NCBI GenBank assembly: GCA_018296165.2
Contig: JACKQL020000198.1
Coordinates: 1-55,225, forward strand
Direction: 5' to 3'
Length of the DNA stretch: 55,225 nt
From: Termitomyces sp. T153
Lineage: Eukaryota; Basidiomycota; Agaricomycetes; Agaricales; Lyophyllaceae
Under the pieces are notes generated by a model. The model was not told the DNA's origin, searched no databases, and saw only the letters and a list, made by a program, of their open reading frames with translations. The first letter of the stretch is position 1. Each line of letters begins with the position of its first letter. Position numbers and translations under genes: made by a program. Below, one piece after another: positions 10,606-21,264 of this stretch.

Positions 10606-11268
10606 AAACCCCTTTCATGATTCATAGTAGATACCAAACTAAGACGTAATTCTGGACTCAACATGTAGCTCAAGTCTAGATCTAGAGTCTTTGCATACAA
10701 AGCATGCCTACTCACAAGAGTTATGATCAGGACTAGAACATCAAATGTAACCTGTCCAGAGGAAAATCTCCCACTACAGATGTGTCACAGTCCTACTGAA
10801 CAAAGAATAAACCTCAGTGAACTTCTCAACAACAATCTCTGGCACATATAGCAGATGCCAAACTTGCTTGGGGTCCATCCCAGAAGACATTGTGGCTCTT
10901 TCAGAAGGCAACTGGGTGTACAAGGCTTATCAACAATGGCAAATCCCAACCCTGCTTGCCCAGCAAGCCTTTGTCATCATGACCACTTGACCACACCTGG
11001 CCATTACCTCATCTTCAGAACATATAATAGGCAAGGACAACCTAAAACATTACTTGGAAGCACTGGCCCATTCATTCTCTGTGTATGTGGGGGGCAGGTA
11101 TCTTGTTGCTCTTGTTGCTATGTAGCTGGTCTGTGTACTGTGCAGTATAGGCACCAAGCACCTTGTGCATGTTAATGAATAATAATAATAAAGAAAAACA
11201 ATGGCAATTATGGAACCTGCAAAGAATTGAGCTGAGAGCTAGAATGCCAGCTTTGCCAAGCAACCACA
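10606..11268 (+). other. Unrecognised, CpG-poor stretch with a decayed coding-like segment
   Basis: Around 10855-11130 one frame reads 'PEDIVALSEGNWVYKAYQQW' followed by 'QIPTLLAQQAFVIMTT', which looks like conserved protein sequence interrupted by stops. I do not recognise the family. A short (AAT) run lies at about 11177-11190. This ends at the left TA of the pogo element. Confidence 0.3.
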
Positions 11269-11496
11269 TACAGTCACCTCTGTCATAGTCCATACTAGGT
11301 ATAACCCATACTCTGTAATACCCCATAGGATTTTTGATCCACAGGGTCAGTTTGTGGAGAAATTGACCCCATAACCCACAACTCTGTCATACTCTATAAC
11401 CCATAGGCTCTTAAGGGTCATAACCCATAGTTTTAATGCATCATCTCCAAATATAGGTCATAGCAATGAATCAATAGACTCCAAAAGCATTTTTTC

Positions 11497-12187
11497 TTGG
11501 TTGCTATGGGTCTGAGGTCACTCAAGATACTTAAAAAAGGCTTGAAGACCTTGCAAAACAAGGTGAAGGCCAAGAAGGAACATCTCCAGGCTCAGTTGGC
11601 TGCACAAAAACCTATCTCTTCTGAGGATGAAGCAGGGCTGGACCAGGATGGCAATCTAGTAGACTTTGTGGCAGTTGTGGACACTCTGGAGACAGCTTCA
11701 GATTATGAGAGGGCACTCATAGAATTGGACATGCAGCAGCAGGGTCTCATTAGAAAACTCAGGGAGGCAGCAGGTGATCTTGCCAAAACTGTTGGGAAGA
11801 AGCAAAAATGTATGGCATGTTCTTATTGGACCTCCATGTGTGTGTTAACAAGGAACAAGAACAGAATCTAAAGCTAAGAATACAGCAAAAGCAAAAGCAA
11901 AACAAGCACTGGTCTTCACAAAAAAAGAAGTAGTGACACTGAAACAGTAAATTGAAACTTTGGACTGGCATAGTGCCAATGGGAAGAATCAGTTGAAAAC
12001 AGCCAAACATTTCAATCTGCTTTATCCCAATCTTGTCATAAAGCAACTCTGATCTCTGCCTGGGTTAAGGAGAAGGCAAAGTGGCAAGATTGATGGGCAG
12101 AGGCCACCAGCAATGTGGATTGTACTGCCAAATTGCAGTGCCAAACACAACATCCAGAAGTGACAGAAATGATGGATCTCTGGGTGT
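11497..12187 (+). pseudogene. pogo transposase, N-terminal and DNA-binding part (broken)
   Basis: An open stretch 11497-11871 is lysine/glutamine-rich and probably coiled coil, followed in other frames by a CENP-B-like helix-turn-helix segment: 'LKQ*IETLDWHSANGKNQ' (about 11935-11995) and 'TAKHFNLLYPNLVIKQL' (about 12000-12050). The region ends with 'QHPEVTEMMDLWVSM' (about 12145-12190), also a pogo transposase phrase. The LTR insertion begins within this phrase at 12191. Several stops are present. The protein would bind the terminal repeats in an intact element. Confidence 0.75.
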
Positions 12188-12190
12188 CAA

Positions 12191-12701
12191 TGTCAGGTTC
12201 TGCTGACCACAGGGGCTCAGCTTAACTGGGCAAGTCCTTACTAGGCAGACATGATGTCCTGTGCTTATAAACTAGTGCTCTGGGGAGGGTTTGGACTTCA
12301 GATACTTGTGAGGGGAAGCTAGGAGGCTAGGAGGAGTGGTCTGAGCAAGTCCAGGGTGGTCCAGGGAAGTCTAAGACCAAGTATATTAAATGTTGGGCTT
12401 GGGCAGGCATCAGGTACAAGTCTGTAAGGGAGTATGTGGGCTGCAGAGTAAGCAGAGGCTTTGCAAGTGATGGGAGTAGAGCCAGAGTTTGATGTGGCAT
12501 CAATTAAATGAGATAGGTTCTGGGGCTGAGCATAGGGCAAGGTCCAGGATTATTGTATGAATGTTTGAAGGGTTGTAGCATGTGCACAGAGTTTGTAATG
12601 ATGTCAGAGTTGAAAGAAACTTAGGAACAATAAAGGAAACAGAGGCAGACAAGATGAGACAAAGTCAAGACAAGATGGAATGGAGAAAGAGATAGATTCA
12701 C
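12191..12701 (-). mobile_element. Truncated family-S LTR inside the pogo element
   Basis: Starts TGTCAGGTTCTGCTGACC, matching the solo LTRs at 6950, 36624 and 41951. It can be followed to about 12700 (GAAAGAGATAGATTCA), where it joins pogo transposase sequence directly. About half of the LTR and the central part of the transposase (from the DNA-binding domain to before 'MVIGKANIPHAF') are missing, so a deletion followed the insertion. CpG sites of the 6950 copy read as CA or TG here. Confidence 0.8.
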
Positions 12702-13694
12702 AGCAAATGCAGATGGATCAGAAAAGCTTTGTCCAATGGTTATTGGCAAAGCCAACATTCCACATGCATTTCAAAAGAAGACAGGTGCTCAGCTGGGATT
12801 TGACTATCACCACAATGCCAAAGCATAGATGATGACCTCCCTTTATAAGAACTGGCTAGAGCAATGGGATTATGAACTTCAGGTAGAAAACTAAAAGGTT
12901 CTTCTTCTGCAAAACAACTTTGTAGGTCATATTGTTCCAGAGGGCCTTCAAAACATTTATGTTGAGAATTTTGAACTGAATTTTACCACACACATCCAGC
13001 CTATAGATCAAGGAATAATTAGATGTTTTAAAGCACATTATTGTGCTTCCTATATTGAATGCACTATTGATCACTATGATTTGGGGGTCACACCATCCAA
13101 GATCTATGATATCAATCATCTCAAAGCTATGCTGACACTGCATAGAACAAAGTAAATATGACCACCATTAGACACTGTTGGCACAAAGCTGATATCCTCC
13201 CAGCAATGGATCAGCCTGCTACTCAGCCCTTGATACCAGTTACAGCTCTCAACACACAGCTTGATCCAATTACAGAAGCAGAGAAGGAGGTTGAAAAAGC
13301 TCTTGATGGGCTTGAGTCAACTGGTGTCCTTCAACCTCAAAATAGAATGACTATTGAGGATCTCCTCAACCCAGTAGACAAGGTACACCATGTGGAACAG
13401 GCAACTGACAAGGACATATGTCAGGCCATTCTGGCTGCATGCAAAGCACAAGGAGATGCAGAGACTGTTGGGAGAACTAATGACACCAATGATGATACAC
13501 CAGTTTTGGCATACCCCACAAGGTGTGAGCTTCTACAAGTTGTTCAACTGATCAAAACTTACAGTGACAGTATGAAAGATCCAGTTTCATGTGATTTGGA
13601 TCATATCTTGGCCTCTTTTAAAAGGCAGAGTTGGCTTGAGGAGTCTCAAGCAATGGTTCCTTCCAAGATAACTAATTTTTTTGCTTCAAATTAG
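12702..13694 (+). pseudogene. pogo transposase, DDE_1 catalytic part (broken)
   Basis: The frame begins 'EKLCPMVIGKANIPHAFQKK' (about 12725-12780), then 'LGFDYHHNAKA*MM', 'LLLQNNFVGHIVPEGLQNI' (about 12902-12960), 'THIQPIDQGIIRCFKAHY' (about 12988-13041) and 'GVTPSKIYDINHLKAML' (about 13087-13135). A frameshift at about 13150 leads into the 178-codon C-terminal frame 13158-13694, which starts with 'TTIRHCWHKADILP'. The family motif LLLQDN reads LLLQNN here, so the second catalytic Asp is replaced. The first catalytic Asp region is deleted. The element is dead. Confidence 0.85.
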
Positions 13695-13899
13695 CTACTT
13701 TATTCATATAATACTTATACAATAGGTAGAACATCAAAAATACACAATTTAAGATGTTTTTGAGGCCTTTGTTTTTCTCTCCTTTGTAAACCATACTCTC
13801 CCATGACCCATAGCTCTGAAGGTCCATAGAAGGGGTATGAGTTATGACAGAGGCAACTGTATACAACAACAATGTCCTTATTTGGGGGGGAGAGGTACA

Positions 13900-14280
13900 T
13901 CATATCAACCATGTCCATAAATCAATCAATCCCACACCCCAAGTTTGTTGGCAGCATAGGTTTGTTGTACCCATTTGCCTCAAGTACCCCAACCAATTCA
14001 ACCAGAGCTGTTCTATGACCTGAGTCATCATCATGAATTCCTCTCCCCCTTCCAGGAAGTTGCTGCACTAGGAGAAATGCATCAAGCACAGATATTTGAC
14101 TTTCTCTTCAAGAATGGAAAGAAGCAGTTTGAATCTTACCAGGGCATCAATGTCAAACTAAGGTGAGTCCTACTAGTTGCATGCTACATTCACTAATTCC
14201 TTCAAAAGATATCACATTTGTGTCTCCATCTCCTATCATATGGCAGAAGTTTTGAAAGAGAAAGACATCTGGGTGCACTC
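13900..14280 (+). pseudogene. VPS26: VPS26 (retromer subunit) remnant, 5' part
   Basis: Exons of the retromer arrestin-like subunit Vps26, which acts in endosome-to-Golgi sorting with Vps35 and Vps29. 'KFVGSI' is followed by an intron at 13960-14005 (GTTTGT...CAACCAG). Then 'ELFYDLSHHHEFLSPFQEV', 'QAQIFDFLFKNGKKQFESY' and 'QGINVKLR' follow, an intron at 14163-14208 (GTGAGT...AAAAG), and 'YHICVSISYHMAEVLKEKD' with 'IWVHS'. Splicing keeps the frame at both junctions. The gene is cut at 14280 inside the Trp-Val-His-Ser codons by gypsy element A; the same exon resumes after A at 25154. The 5' exons are not seen; the pogo element lies directly upstream. Several positions that are Arg in the family are Cys, His or Tyr here. 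Confidence 0.88.
14276..14280. repeat. Target site duplication of gypsy A, left copy (CACTC)
   Basis: CACTC at 14276-14280 is repeated at 25149-25153, immediately after the last bases of A's 3' LTR. Removing A and one copy restores a continuous VPS26 exon. Confidence 0.92.
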
Positions 14281-14466
14281 TGTTATAATACATGCACATG
14301 TGATCATTAGCTACAGTAGTTGCACTGCATAGTATACTAGTCTCTAAGCTTATCCATTCTGTTTTCAGGTATGTACTCATGCACTTGGCATAGACACACT
14401 GCAATATATCTCCATTTTCAGTTCTTGTTTGTGTTATGTTGCAAGTCACTGGATGTCAACCTTACA
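14281..14466 (+). repeat. 5' LTR of gypsy A
   Basis: 186 bp, TGTTATAATACATG...CAACCTTACA. It aligns along its length with 24303-24485 plus ACA at 25146-25148. Differences are mainly transitions. Confidence 0.92.
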
Positions 14467-14486
14467 CTTAGATAAGTTTTTCTTTT

Positions 14487-14968
14487 TTGACAGGACTGGA
14501 AAATTTTCCACAGGTGTGTACCATGTCGAACATGAAGATGCCTGAGAATTGCATTGTGGAGATGGTCTTTCAGGCCACCAAGACAGATCTGGCAACACAG
14601 GTTCAGGCTGAGTTCATAGAGTTTCAAAAGGAACTGGAGGCTGTTGCCACTTGTATTGCAATGCTGGAGCTAGCAGTGGTGGAGTTGCATGGGCAGCAGA
14701 GGCCCAAGATCAAACCTCCAGAGGTGTACAATGGGAAGTCCAAGATGCTGGCCAACCAGTTTGTTCAACAGATTCAGGTAGCATCTGAGTTTGAGGAATT
14801 CTGGGATGATTGGCAGAAGATCATGTGGGTGCAGTCTTATCTCACCAGCTTGGCTCAGGCTTGGTCATGCATCATCACTATGGATATGGAGGATCCTGAC
14901 TTCAATCCTCAGCACTACCAATGGGATGAGTGGTTGGTGGACTTCAATGCTGCCTTCTGCACCCATGA
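14487..14968 (+). pseudogene. Gag of gypsy A, N-terminal part, interrupted by element B
   Basis: Open frame of about 160 codons with a coiled-coil-like start and the capsid-type signature of fungal gypsy gag: 'KIKPPEVYNGKSKMLANQFV' (about 14707-14765), 'FWDDWQKIMWVQSYL' and 'AQAWSCIITMDM', 'WDEWLVDFNAAFCTHD'. It assembles virus-like particles in active elements. It is cut after 'CTHD' at 14968 by element B and resumes at 20949 with 'PVQDALMHIGQLQQRSQS'. The first Met may be 14523 rather than 14487. Confidence 0.82.
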
Positions 14969-15335
14969 TGTCAGGGGACTTCCATTTGCAACCTCTGCAA
15001 CTTGTTCCAGCACCTCCACAGCTTGTTCAATGTCTTTGTGGCTCTTTTTAGAACCCTAGAGATCTCCAGAGAACTGCAGAGTTCTCTGTATTACCTCAGC
15101 AATCACTGCCCTAGGGTTAAGAGTAGCTCCAGTCTTCTATACAGTAGTTCCCATGCCTCTGCCACCACTGATGTGCCATGCCAAGCAGTGAGAATCCTTA
15201 GACTTGTTCTCTTCAGATTCCCCTCTGCTAGGTGATTAGTTACTGATTGTATCATTGTCTACTCTGCTAATATACTTTGGATTCCCTCTGCTAGCTGTGT
15301 GACTCTGATCTGCTGCTCCAGAGGTTGCTCTTATA
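14969..15335 (+). repeat. 5' LTR of gypsy B
   Basis: 367 bp from TGTCAGGGGAC to GGTTGCTCTTATA. It matches 20596-20943 with frequent transitions. A related fragment is found at about 43320-43475. Confidence 0.92.
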
Positions 15336-15441
15336 GTAGAACAAATCTCCTAAAACTGGTCTGGAAGCCCCTCATAGCCACAAAGAACCTCTGAGCCACT
15401 ATCCATCACTTCCCCACCAGAATTAAATACTGCAGAGTCCT

Positions 15442-16689
15442 ATGTCTCAGCTTGCCAACCCAGACACATCCTTGGAGGCCCCAGCCCCACAGGACAAAGC
15501 CTGGACTTGCCTACTACACTTGACTACACTTAGAAACCCAGGTGCAACTAATGCAATCATCTCTCACCCATCATACCACCAAACTCTCTACTTTCTGTCA
15601 AACAACCAATCTCATCTCCCAATCACTCCAGGCATTGCTTAAATGCCTAACCCCAAACTCTGCCCCTCCTGCAGCTGTGGAACTAGCCCCAACTGTATTC
15701 TCACCTGTCTCCACAGCTTCAGTGACCTTACAGCCACAGATTCTGTGTCCTGTGCTACTAGATGCATATGATGGTGCCTGCTCCAGCGGGGAGTGATTCC
15801 TGCAGTCCTGCCTCACCTATATCCACCTCAGTAGGGATGCCTTTGACTCTGATGCATTGAAAATAGCCTGGGTGTTGTCCTACATGAAGACTAGATGTGC
15901 CTCCACCTATGCACTGCGAGTTTTCCATCACTCCAGAGGTGTTGGAAGTTTTCTAGACTAGGCTGCCTTTGAGAAGGACTTCTGTGCAGAATTTTCCCAT
16001 TAGACCCCGCCAAGACTATGGCCTTGACACTACATGATAGGGAGCAGTACAGGCAAGGAAAGCATACATTGGATGAGTACATTGACTCATTCTGTGCTCT
16101 GGTTGAGCAGGCTGCTTACCCCAATGGCTTCCAACTATGCCTCACCTTCTGGGATGGCTTGCACCCCACACTAATGGAACATATTGACAATCTGGCAAAG
16201 GGCTGCCCTAATAATAAAAAGATTGCATCATAGTACAAGGTAGCCTGGGACCAATGGCAACTCATGGAGATCCAGAAGGAGCTCCAGCACCCACATTCTG
16301 CACTGTGCCCAGCTCTGGTCAGCAACTTCTGCTACCCCACACTTGCCCACCCAATGCCAGTCCTCACTCCAGCCATCCCTGCAGCATGCCCTTTGCTACT
16401 AGGGATCCTCATGGATGTGGATGCTGCTAGGCAGCTCCATGCTACTTGGCTGTTGTGCCAGAGATGCCAGAAGCCTGGGCACTTTGCATGGCACTGTCTC
16501 CTGGGCCTGGAAGTATGCTACCTTTCCATGGCAGAGCAGGAGGAACTCCTCTTGCAGCTGCTAGCCACAAAGGATGCTGCCAGAGCTCCATTGCTGGACA
16601 AGCCTACAATGGAGTTGACCCTAGAGGAGATCAGCATGTGCACCTCACCTCTAGAGCTGGAGGGGGATTTTGAGTTGAGCAACAAATGA
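15442..16689 (+). pseudogene. Gag of gypsy B with CCHC zinc knuckle (broken)
   Basis: Several frames in series. Proline-rich start (15442-15642), capsid-like part 'LHDREQYRQGKHTLDEYIDS' to 'LTFWDGLHPTLMEHIDNLAK' (16020-16200), then an open frame 16264-16689 with 'MDVDAARQLHATWLL' followed by the nucleic-acid-binding knuckle CQRCQKPGHFAWHC (about 16456-16497), a C-x2-C-x4-H-x4-C pattern. The spacing and the MDVDA lead are typical of basidiomycete chromoviral gag. Stops and frameshifts before 16018 disable it. Confidence 0.82.
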
Positions 16690-16892
16690 GGTGTATGCCT
16701 CCATCGCTAGGTGCTAACAGATTCTCATGTCTGTTGGTAGAAAATGAAACTGCCTTTCCCAACATCCTTCATTCTGAGATAGAAGAACCTCAATGCCCCC
16801 CTCCAGACATATAGATACTAATTCTGGAGCCCCCACTAAGCTCCCCAACACCTCTGAAGATCTGTCAGCATGGCCCTGCTTGGGCGCATTGA

Positions 16893-17357
16893 ATGCCCCA
16901 ACAGTATGTGATGGCTTCTGGCCTGTCTGCTAACTTCCTGCATCTTGATGTGGAGATTGAGATGACAGACACTCAGCAAACCCACAGAGTCATGGCTCTT
17001 TTGAATAGCAGAGGAACAGAACTGTTCCTGGATTTAGAGTTTGTCAAACACTACAGCTTGACTACATGGCCCCTCCCTAAGCCCATTCCTGTCTACAACA
17101 TTGACAGAATGCCTAACAAAGCAGGTGCCATCAACTCTGTGATTGACCTGGTCCTCTATTATTGGAACCATGCAGAGCATGCCATGTTTGCTGTCACTAG
17201 CTTGGGTAGACAGGACATGATCCTTGATTTCACATGGCTCCATGAGCACAACCCCAAGGTCAATTGGACCAAGAGAGAGGTAACCATGAGCAGGTGCTCA
17301 TGGAAGTGCTCTACCTGTGCTGCAAAGGACAGGGCAGAGCGCTGGGCCCAAGTTTGA
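16893..17357 (+). pseudogene. Aspartic protease region of gypsy B, catalytic Asp lost
   Basis: Retropepsin-like segment. The expected LLDSGAT-type site reads LLNSRGTELFLD (about 16999-17036), with Asn in place of the catalytic Asp. Downstream are 'HYSLTTWPLPKPIPVYNID' and the conserved 'DMILDFTWLHEHNPKVNW' (about 17216-17270), which normally reads ILG.TWL..HNP in this family. The frame ends at 17357. Processing of Gag-Pol would be impossible with this site. Confidence 0.82.
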
Positions 17358-17574
17358 GAGCATGCAGCCATCCATGCATGTTGTGCTGGCCCTCTCCTCT
17401 TTGCAGATCTAGACCTCCTAGATCCCCTGCCTCTGGCATTTCCTCATAAAGAGGCCCTCTACAAGGACAACCAGAGCAATGGCAGAGCCCCAGAGGAGGA
17501 GTGCAGAGGGGAGTTTGGTGGTGTAGATAAGCCAGAGTTCCTGGACAACACAGTAGAAGTGGGGTATTGAATCT

Positions 17575-18972
17575 ATGCTACCACTGTACATCTGCTGCCC
17601 TCTGTTATGGAGATCCAGGCTAGCCAAACCATGTCCCAGTGGCTGGCCCAGGCATTTGCTGCTAATGCCACACCCCGAGAGTTCTGGGATGTGGTACCTT
17701 CCTACCTTCATGCATTTGAGGATGTGTTCTCCAAAGCCTTGTTGTATCTACTCATCCAAGTCTCCAATGGCTTCTCTAGTCTTCTTCATCAAGAAGAAGG
17801 ATGGCTCACTCTGACTGGTCCAGGACTACTGGGTTCTCAACACTATAATGGTGAAGAACTGTTACCCCCTTCCCCTCATCTCTGAGCTCATCAACAACCT
17901 CCAGGGTGCACGATACTTCACTAAATTAGATGTCCAGTGAGGTTACAACAATGTGTGCATCCAGGAAGGAGATGAGTGGAAGGCCACCTTCCAGACCATC
18001 TGGGGATTGTTTGAGCCACTTGTTATATTCTTCAGGCTCACCAATAGCCCCACCACCTTCTAGACCATGATGAACAACATCTTTTGGGACCTCATAGCAG
18101 AGAGCATAGTGTGCATGTACCTTGACAACATCCTCATCTATACCAAAATGCTGGAGGAACACTGTCAGATCACTCGCCTCATCCTGGAATGCCTCCACCA
18201 GCACCAGCTCTACTTTAAGCTGGAGAAGTGCAAGTTTGAACAGACCTGAATCAAGTACCTTGATCTGATCATCTTGCATGGAGCTGCAGAGATGGACCCA
18301 GTGAAGGTAGCAGAGGTGGCAGAGTGGCTGGAGCCCAAGAATAAGAAGAAGATGCAGGCATTTCTTGGTTTTGCAAACTTCTACTGGAGATTCATCCAGG
18401 ACTTCTCAAACCATGCCCATCTACTATTTGACCTCACTAGAAAGGATGTTATGTGGAGTTGGGGACCTCTGGAGCAGACAGCCTTTAACACTCTCAAGTC
18501 TGCCATGATCTCTGGACCCATCCTCCTCTTCCTGGATGCCAACTCTCCCTTCTGGGTGGAAACCAACAGCTCCAACTTTGCTACTGGGGCTGTGCTCTTG
18601 CAGCAATCTCCAGAGAACAGGAAGTGGCATCTGGTGGCCTTTTACTCCAAGAGTCTGAATGTGGTGGAGTGGAACTACAAGATCCACAACAAGGAGATGC
18701 TGGCCATCATCCAGTCATTTGAGGAGTGGTGGCACTTCCTGGAAGATGTCTGGCACAAGTTTGAGGTCTGGATAGATCATAAGAATCTTGAATACTTCCA
18801 GATGGCTAAGAAGCTCAATTGCTAACAGGCCTGGTGGCCCCTCTACCTCACCAACTTTGATTTCTCCTTGCACCACAAGCCTGGCCAGAGCATGGGGAAA
18901 CCAGATGCCCTGTCTTGGAGAGTGGACCATGGCATAGGGAAGAAGGATAATAGCAACATTGTGCTCCTCCAC
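17575..18972 (+). pseudogene. Reverse transcriptase and RNase H of gypsy B (broken)
   Basis: RT pieces: 'YPLPLISELINNLQGARYFT' (about 17862-17920), '[19 protein letters not shown]', '[14 protein letters not shown]', and the active-site box YLDN at about 18118-18129, where the family has YLDD. Then 'QAFLGFANFYWRFIQDFS' and the RNase H part with 'VETNSSNFATGAVLLQQS' (about 18557-18610), 'YNKIHNKEML'-like and 'DHKNLEYFQMAKKLN' (18274-18825 is one open frame). Stops lie at 17939, 18061, 18247 and 18824. The protein would copy element RNA to DNA in an intact copy. Confidence 0.85.
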
Positions 18973-19083
18973 CCCAAACTGTTTGTGATCTAAGCCATGG
19001 AGGGTCTAGCCATCAAGGAAGCAGAAGTGGACATCCTCTGGGACATACAGCGGAGTAATTGAGATGGTCAGCAGGAGGAGCTT

Positions 19084-20545
19084 GTGGCACAAGCAGCCCA
19101 GACACTGAAATTAGGGCATACTACTGGTGCCAAGGCAGTCTGTGCAGACAAATGGGCCCTCCAAGATGGGATCCTGACTTTTAGAGACCATATCTATATG
19201 CCCAATATATCAGAGCTCTGTTGGAGGATTGTGGAGCAACACCATGACTCCTGCATTGCAGGGCACCCCAGATGGTGGAAGACACTAGAGCTAGTATTGC
19301 AGAACTACTGGTGGCCTTAGATGTCCCAGTATATTGGATCCTACACTAGTACATGCAATCTCTGCCTCTGGACTAAGCCCCAACACTGGCTCCTCTATGG
19401 ACAGCTACACCCACTACCTGTGCCTGCAAAACAATGGAGTGTGGCTTCTGTGGACTTCATTGTAGAGCTCCCTGATGCCCACAGTTATGATGCAATCATG
19501 GTGGTGGTAGACCTGTATGGCAAGCAAGTGCACTTCTTCTGACCCACACTACATGCTCCACCATGGGTGCCATGAACCTGTACCAAAGGAATGTCTAGAA
19601 GCTCCACAGCCTCTCCAATGCCTACATCTCTGATCAGAGACCACAATTTGTGGTGGAGTTCACTAGGGAGCTCTACCAACTGCTTGGAGTAAGTTCCACA
19701 CCTCCACCACCTACCACCCACAGTCCAATGGCCAGACAGAATGCATGAACTAGGAGTTAGAGCAGTACCTCCACTTCATTTGCAATGAGCATCAAAATGA
19801 CTGGGACAAACTCCTCCTCAATGCCAAGTTCCAATACAACAACTATGTTCACACATCCACCCAGTTCTCCCCATTCTTCCTTGACATGGAATGGCATCCA
19901 CATATGGGTTTTGAACTCTAGACCCAACCCTCAGAGAATGAGGCAGTAAACAAATTTGTGGACCAGATGAAGAGGTTATAGGAGGAGGCCTGAGCAGTGC
20001 TGGCAAAGGCAAAGGACAACATGGCATGATACTATGACTGCGGGAGGACCCCAGAGTGCAAATATCAGCACAGAGATAGAATCTACCTTGATGCCTCCAA
20101 CATTACAACTACCTGGCCCTCAAAAAAGCTGTTGCACTGCCAGTTGGGACCTTTCATGGTGGAATGACAGGTAGGACCCTTGGCCTATTGACTCTGGCTC
20201 TCTGTGGGGATACACCAGCTTCACCTGGTGTTCAACATGGTCAAACTAACTCCAGCTCCTAAGGACCCTATTCTGGGGTGCCATCTGCCACCTCTGCCAC
20301 CCTCCGTGGTGGTCAACAACAACAAGGAATATGAGGTGGAGGAAATCCTGGATAGCTGTTTATTCCAGAGATGACTATAGTACAAGGTGAAGTGGAAAGG
20401 CTATGAGATCAAGGATATCTCCTGGGAGCCACAGGAGAACATACATGCCTCTGGACTCATCAAGAAGTCCCACTGGAGACATCCAGATACCCTGCATGCT
20501 ATACAAGGAATCTAACCTATCTCATCAGCAAACCAAGCAATCAGG
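19084..20545 (+). pseudogene. Integrase and chromodomain of gypsy B (broken)
   Basis: The zinc-binding HHCC region runs from 'RIVEQHHDSCIAGHPRWWKT' (about 19225-19285) to 'CNLCLWTKP' (about 19354-19380). The core begins 'WSVASVDFIVELPDAHSYDA' (about 19435-19495), containing the first catalytic Asp. The rest of the core is shifted and full of stops (19541-19800). A C-terminal chromodomain is seen at about 20330-20440: 'YEVEEILDS' and 'YKVKWKGYEIKDISWEP', the pattern that binds methylated histone tails and directs insertion to heterochromatin. Confidence 0.82.
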
Positions 20546-20595
20546 CACTTCTTTTATCTCACACATAGAGACGCTGCATACTAGAGGGGGGGTGA

Positions 20596-20943
20596 TTTCA
20601 GGGGACTTCCATTTGCAACCTCTGTAACTTGTTCCAGCACCTCTGCAGCTTGTTCAACATCTCTGGGGTTTTGAAAACAGCTCCAGAGTTCTCTGTATTA
20701 CTTCAGCAATCACTGCCCTAGGGTTAGGAGTAGCTCTGGTCTTCTGTACAGTAGTTCCTATGCCTTCACCACTGCTAATATGCCATGCTGAGCAGTGGGG
20801 ATCCTTAGACTTGTTCTCTTTGGATTCCCCTCTGCTAGGTAATTAGTTACTGATTGTATTGTTGTCTACTCTGCTAATATACTTTGGATTCCCCTCTGCT
20901 AGGTGCGTGACTCTGATCCACCACTCCAGAGGTTACCCTTACA
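20596..20943 (+). repeat. 3' LTR of gypsy B
   Basis: Begins TTTCAGGGGAC (the first G of the TG end is changed to T) and ends GGTTACCCTTACA. It is followed by the CATGA duplication at 20944-20948. Confidence 0.9.
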
Positions 20944-20948
20944 CATGA

Positions 20949-21093
20949 CCCAGTGCAGGATGCATTGATGCACATTGGCCAGCTGCAGCAGAGGTCCCAG
21001 TCAATTATGAACTATAGCATGCTGTGCTTCAAGCTAAAAAGCAAGCTGGGGAAGGCCAATGCAGAAGGAGAGTATGTGAAGGAGCATTTCTAG
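20949..21093 (+). pseudogene. Gag of gypsy A, continuation after element B
   Basis: 'PVQDALMHIGQLQQRSQSI' and 'KLKSKLGKANAEGEYVKEHF' continue the capsid-like region of A exactly where it was cut at 14968. A stop ends it at about 21093. The zinc knuckle and protease expected next are not seen. Confidence 0.72.
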
Positions 21094-21264
21094 ACCAGTG
21101 GTGGGACATGGAGTCAGTTTGGAGTGTGGAGGAGCCACAGTTGGTGAGGGGGGTAGCAGCAATTGGGAGTGTGTTGCAGGTGCTGGCAGAGAAGGTGATT
21201 AGAGAGAGAGGGCCAGTGGCTGTGGGGGTGGTAGAGTTAATGCCTCAGGAAAACACATGCATTC

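Larger units (their letters stand above)
11271..13859 (+). mobile_element. pogo-type (Tc1/mariner superfamily) DNA transposon, decayed
   Basis: The left terminal repeat is CAGTCACCTCTGTCATAG (11271-11288). The right end, read on the minus strand, is CAGTTGCCTCTGTCATAA (13859-13842), 15 of 18 identical. TA dinucleotides flank both ends (11269-11270 and 13860-13861), the target duplication of this superfamily. The inside encodes a CENP-B/DDE_1 type transposase in pieces. A truncated family-S LTR sits inside. The ends and the target choice agree well with pogo elements. Confidence 0.88.
14969..20943 (+). mobile_element. Ty3/gypsy chromodomain element B, nested in the gag of A
   Basis: A complete 5975-bp element with two LTRs (14969-15335 and 20596-20943), flanked by the perfect duplication CATGA (14964-14968 and 20944-20948). 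The inner order is gag with a zinc knuckle, protease, RT, RNase H, integrase and chromodomain. Every domain carries stops or replaced catalytic residues. The tract ctagaggggggg just before the 3' LTR (about 20581-20592) is the probable polypurine tract. Confidence 0.94.
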
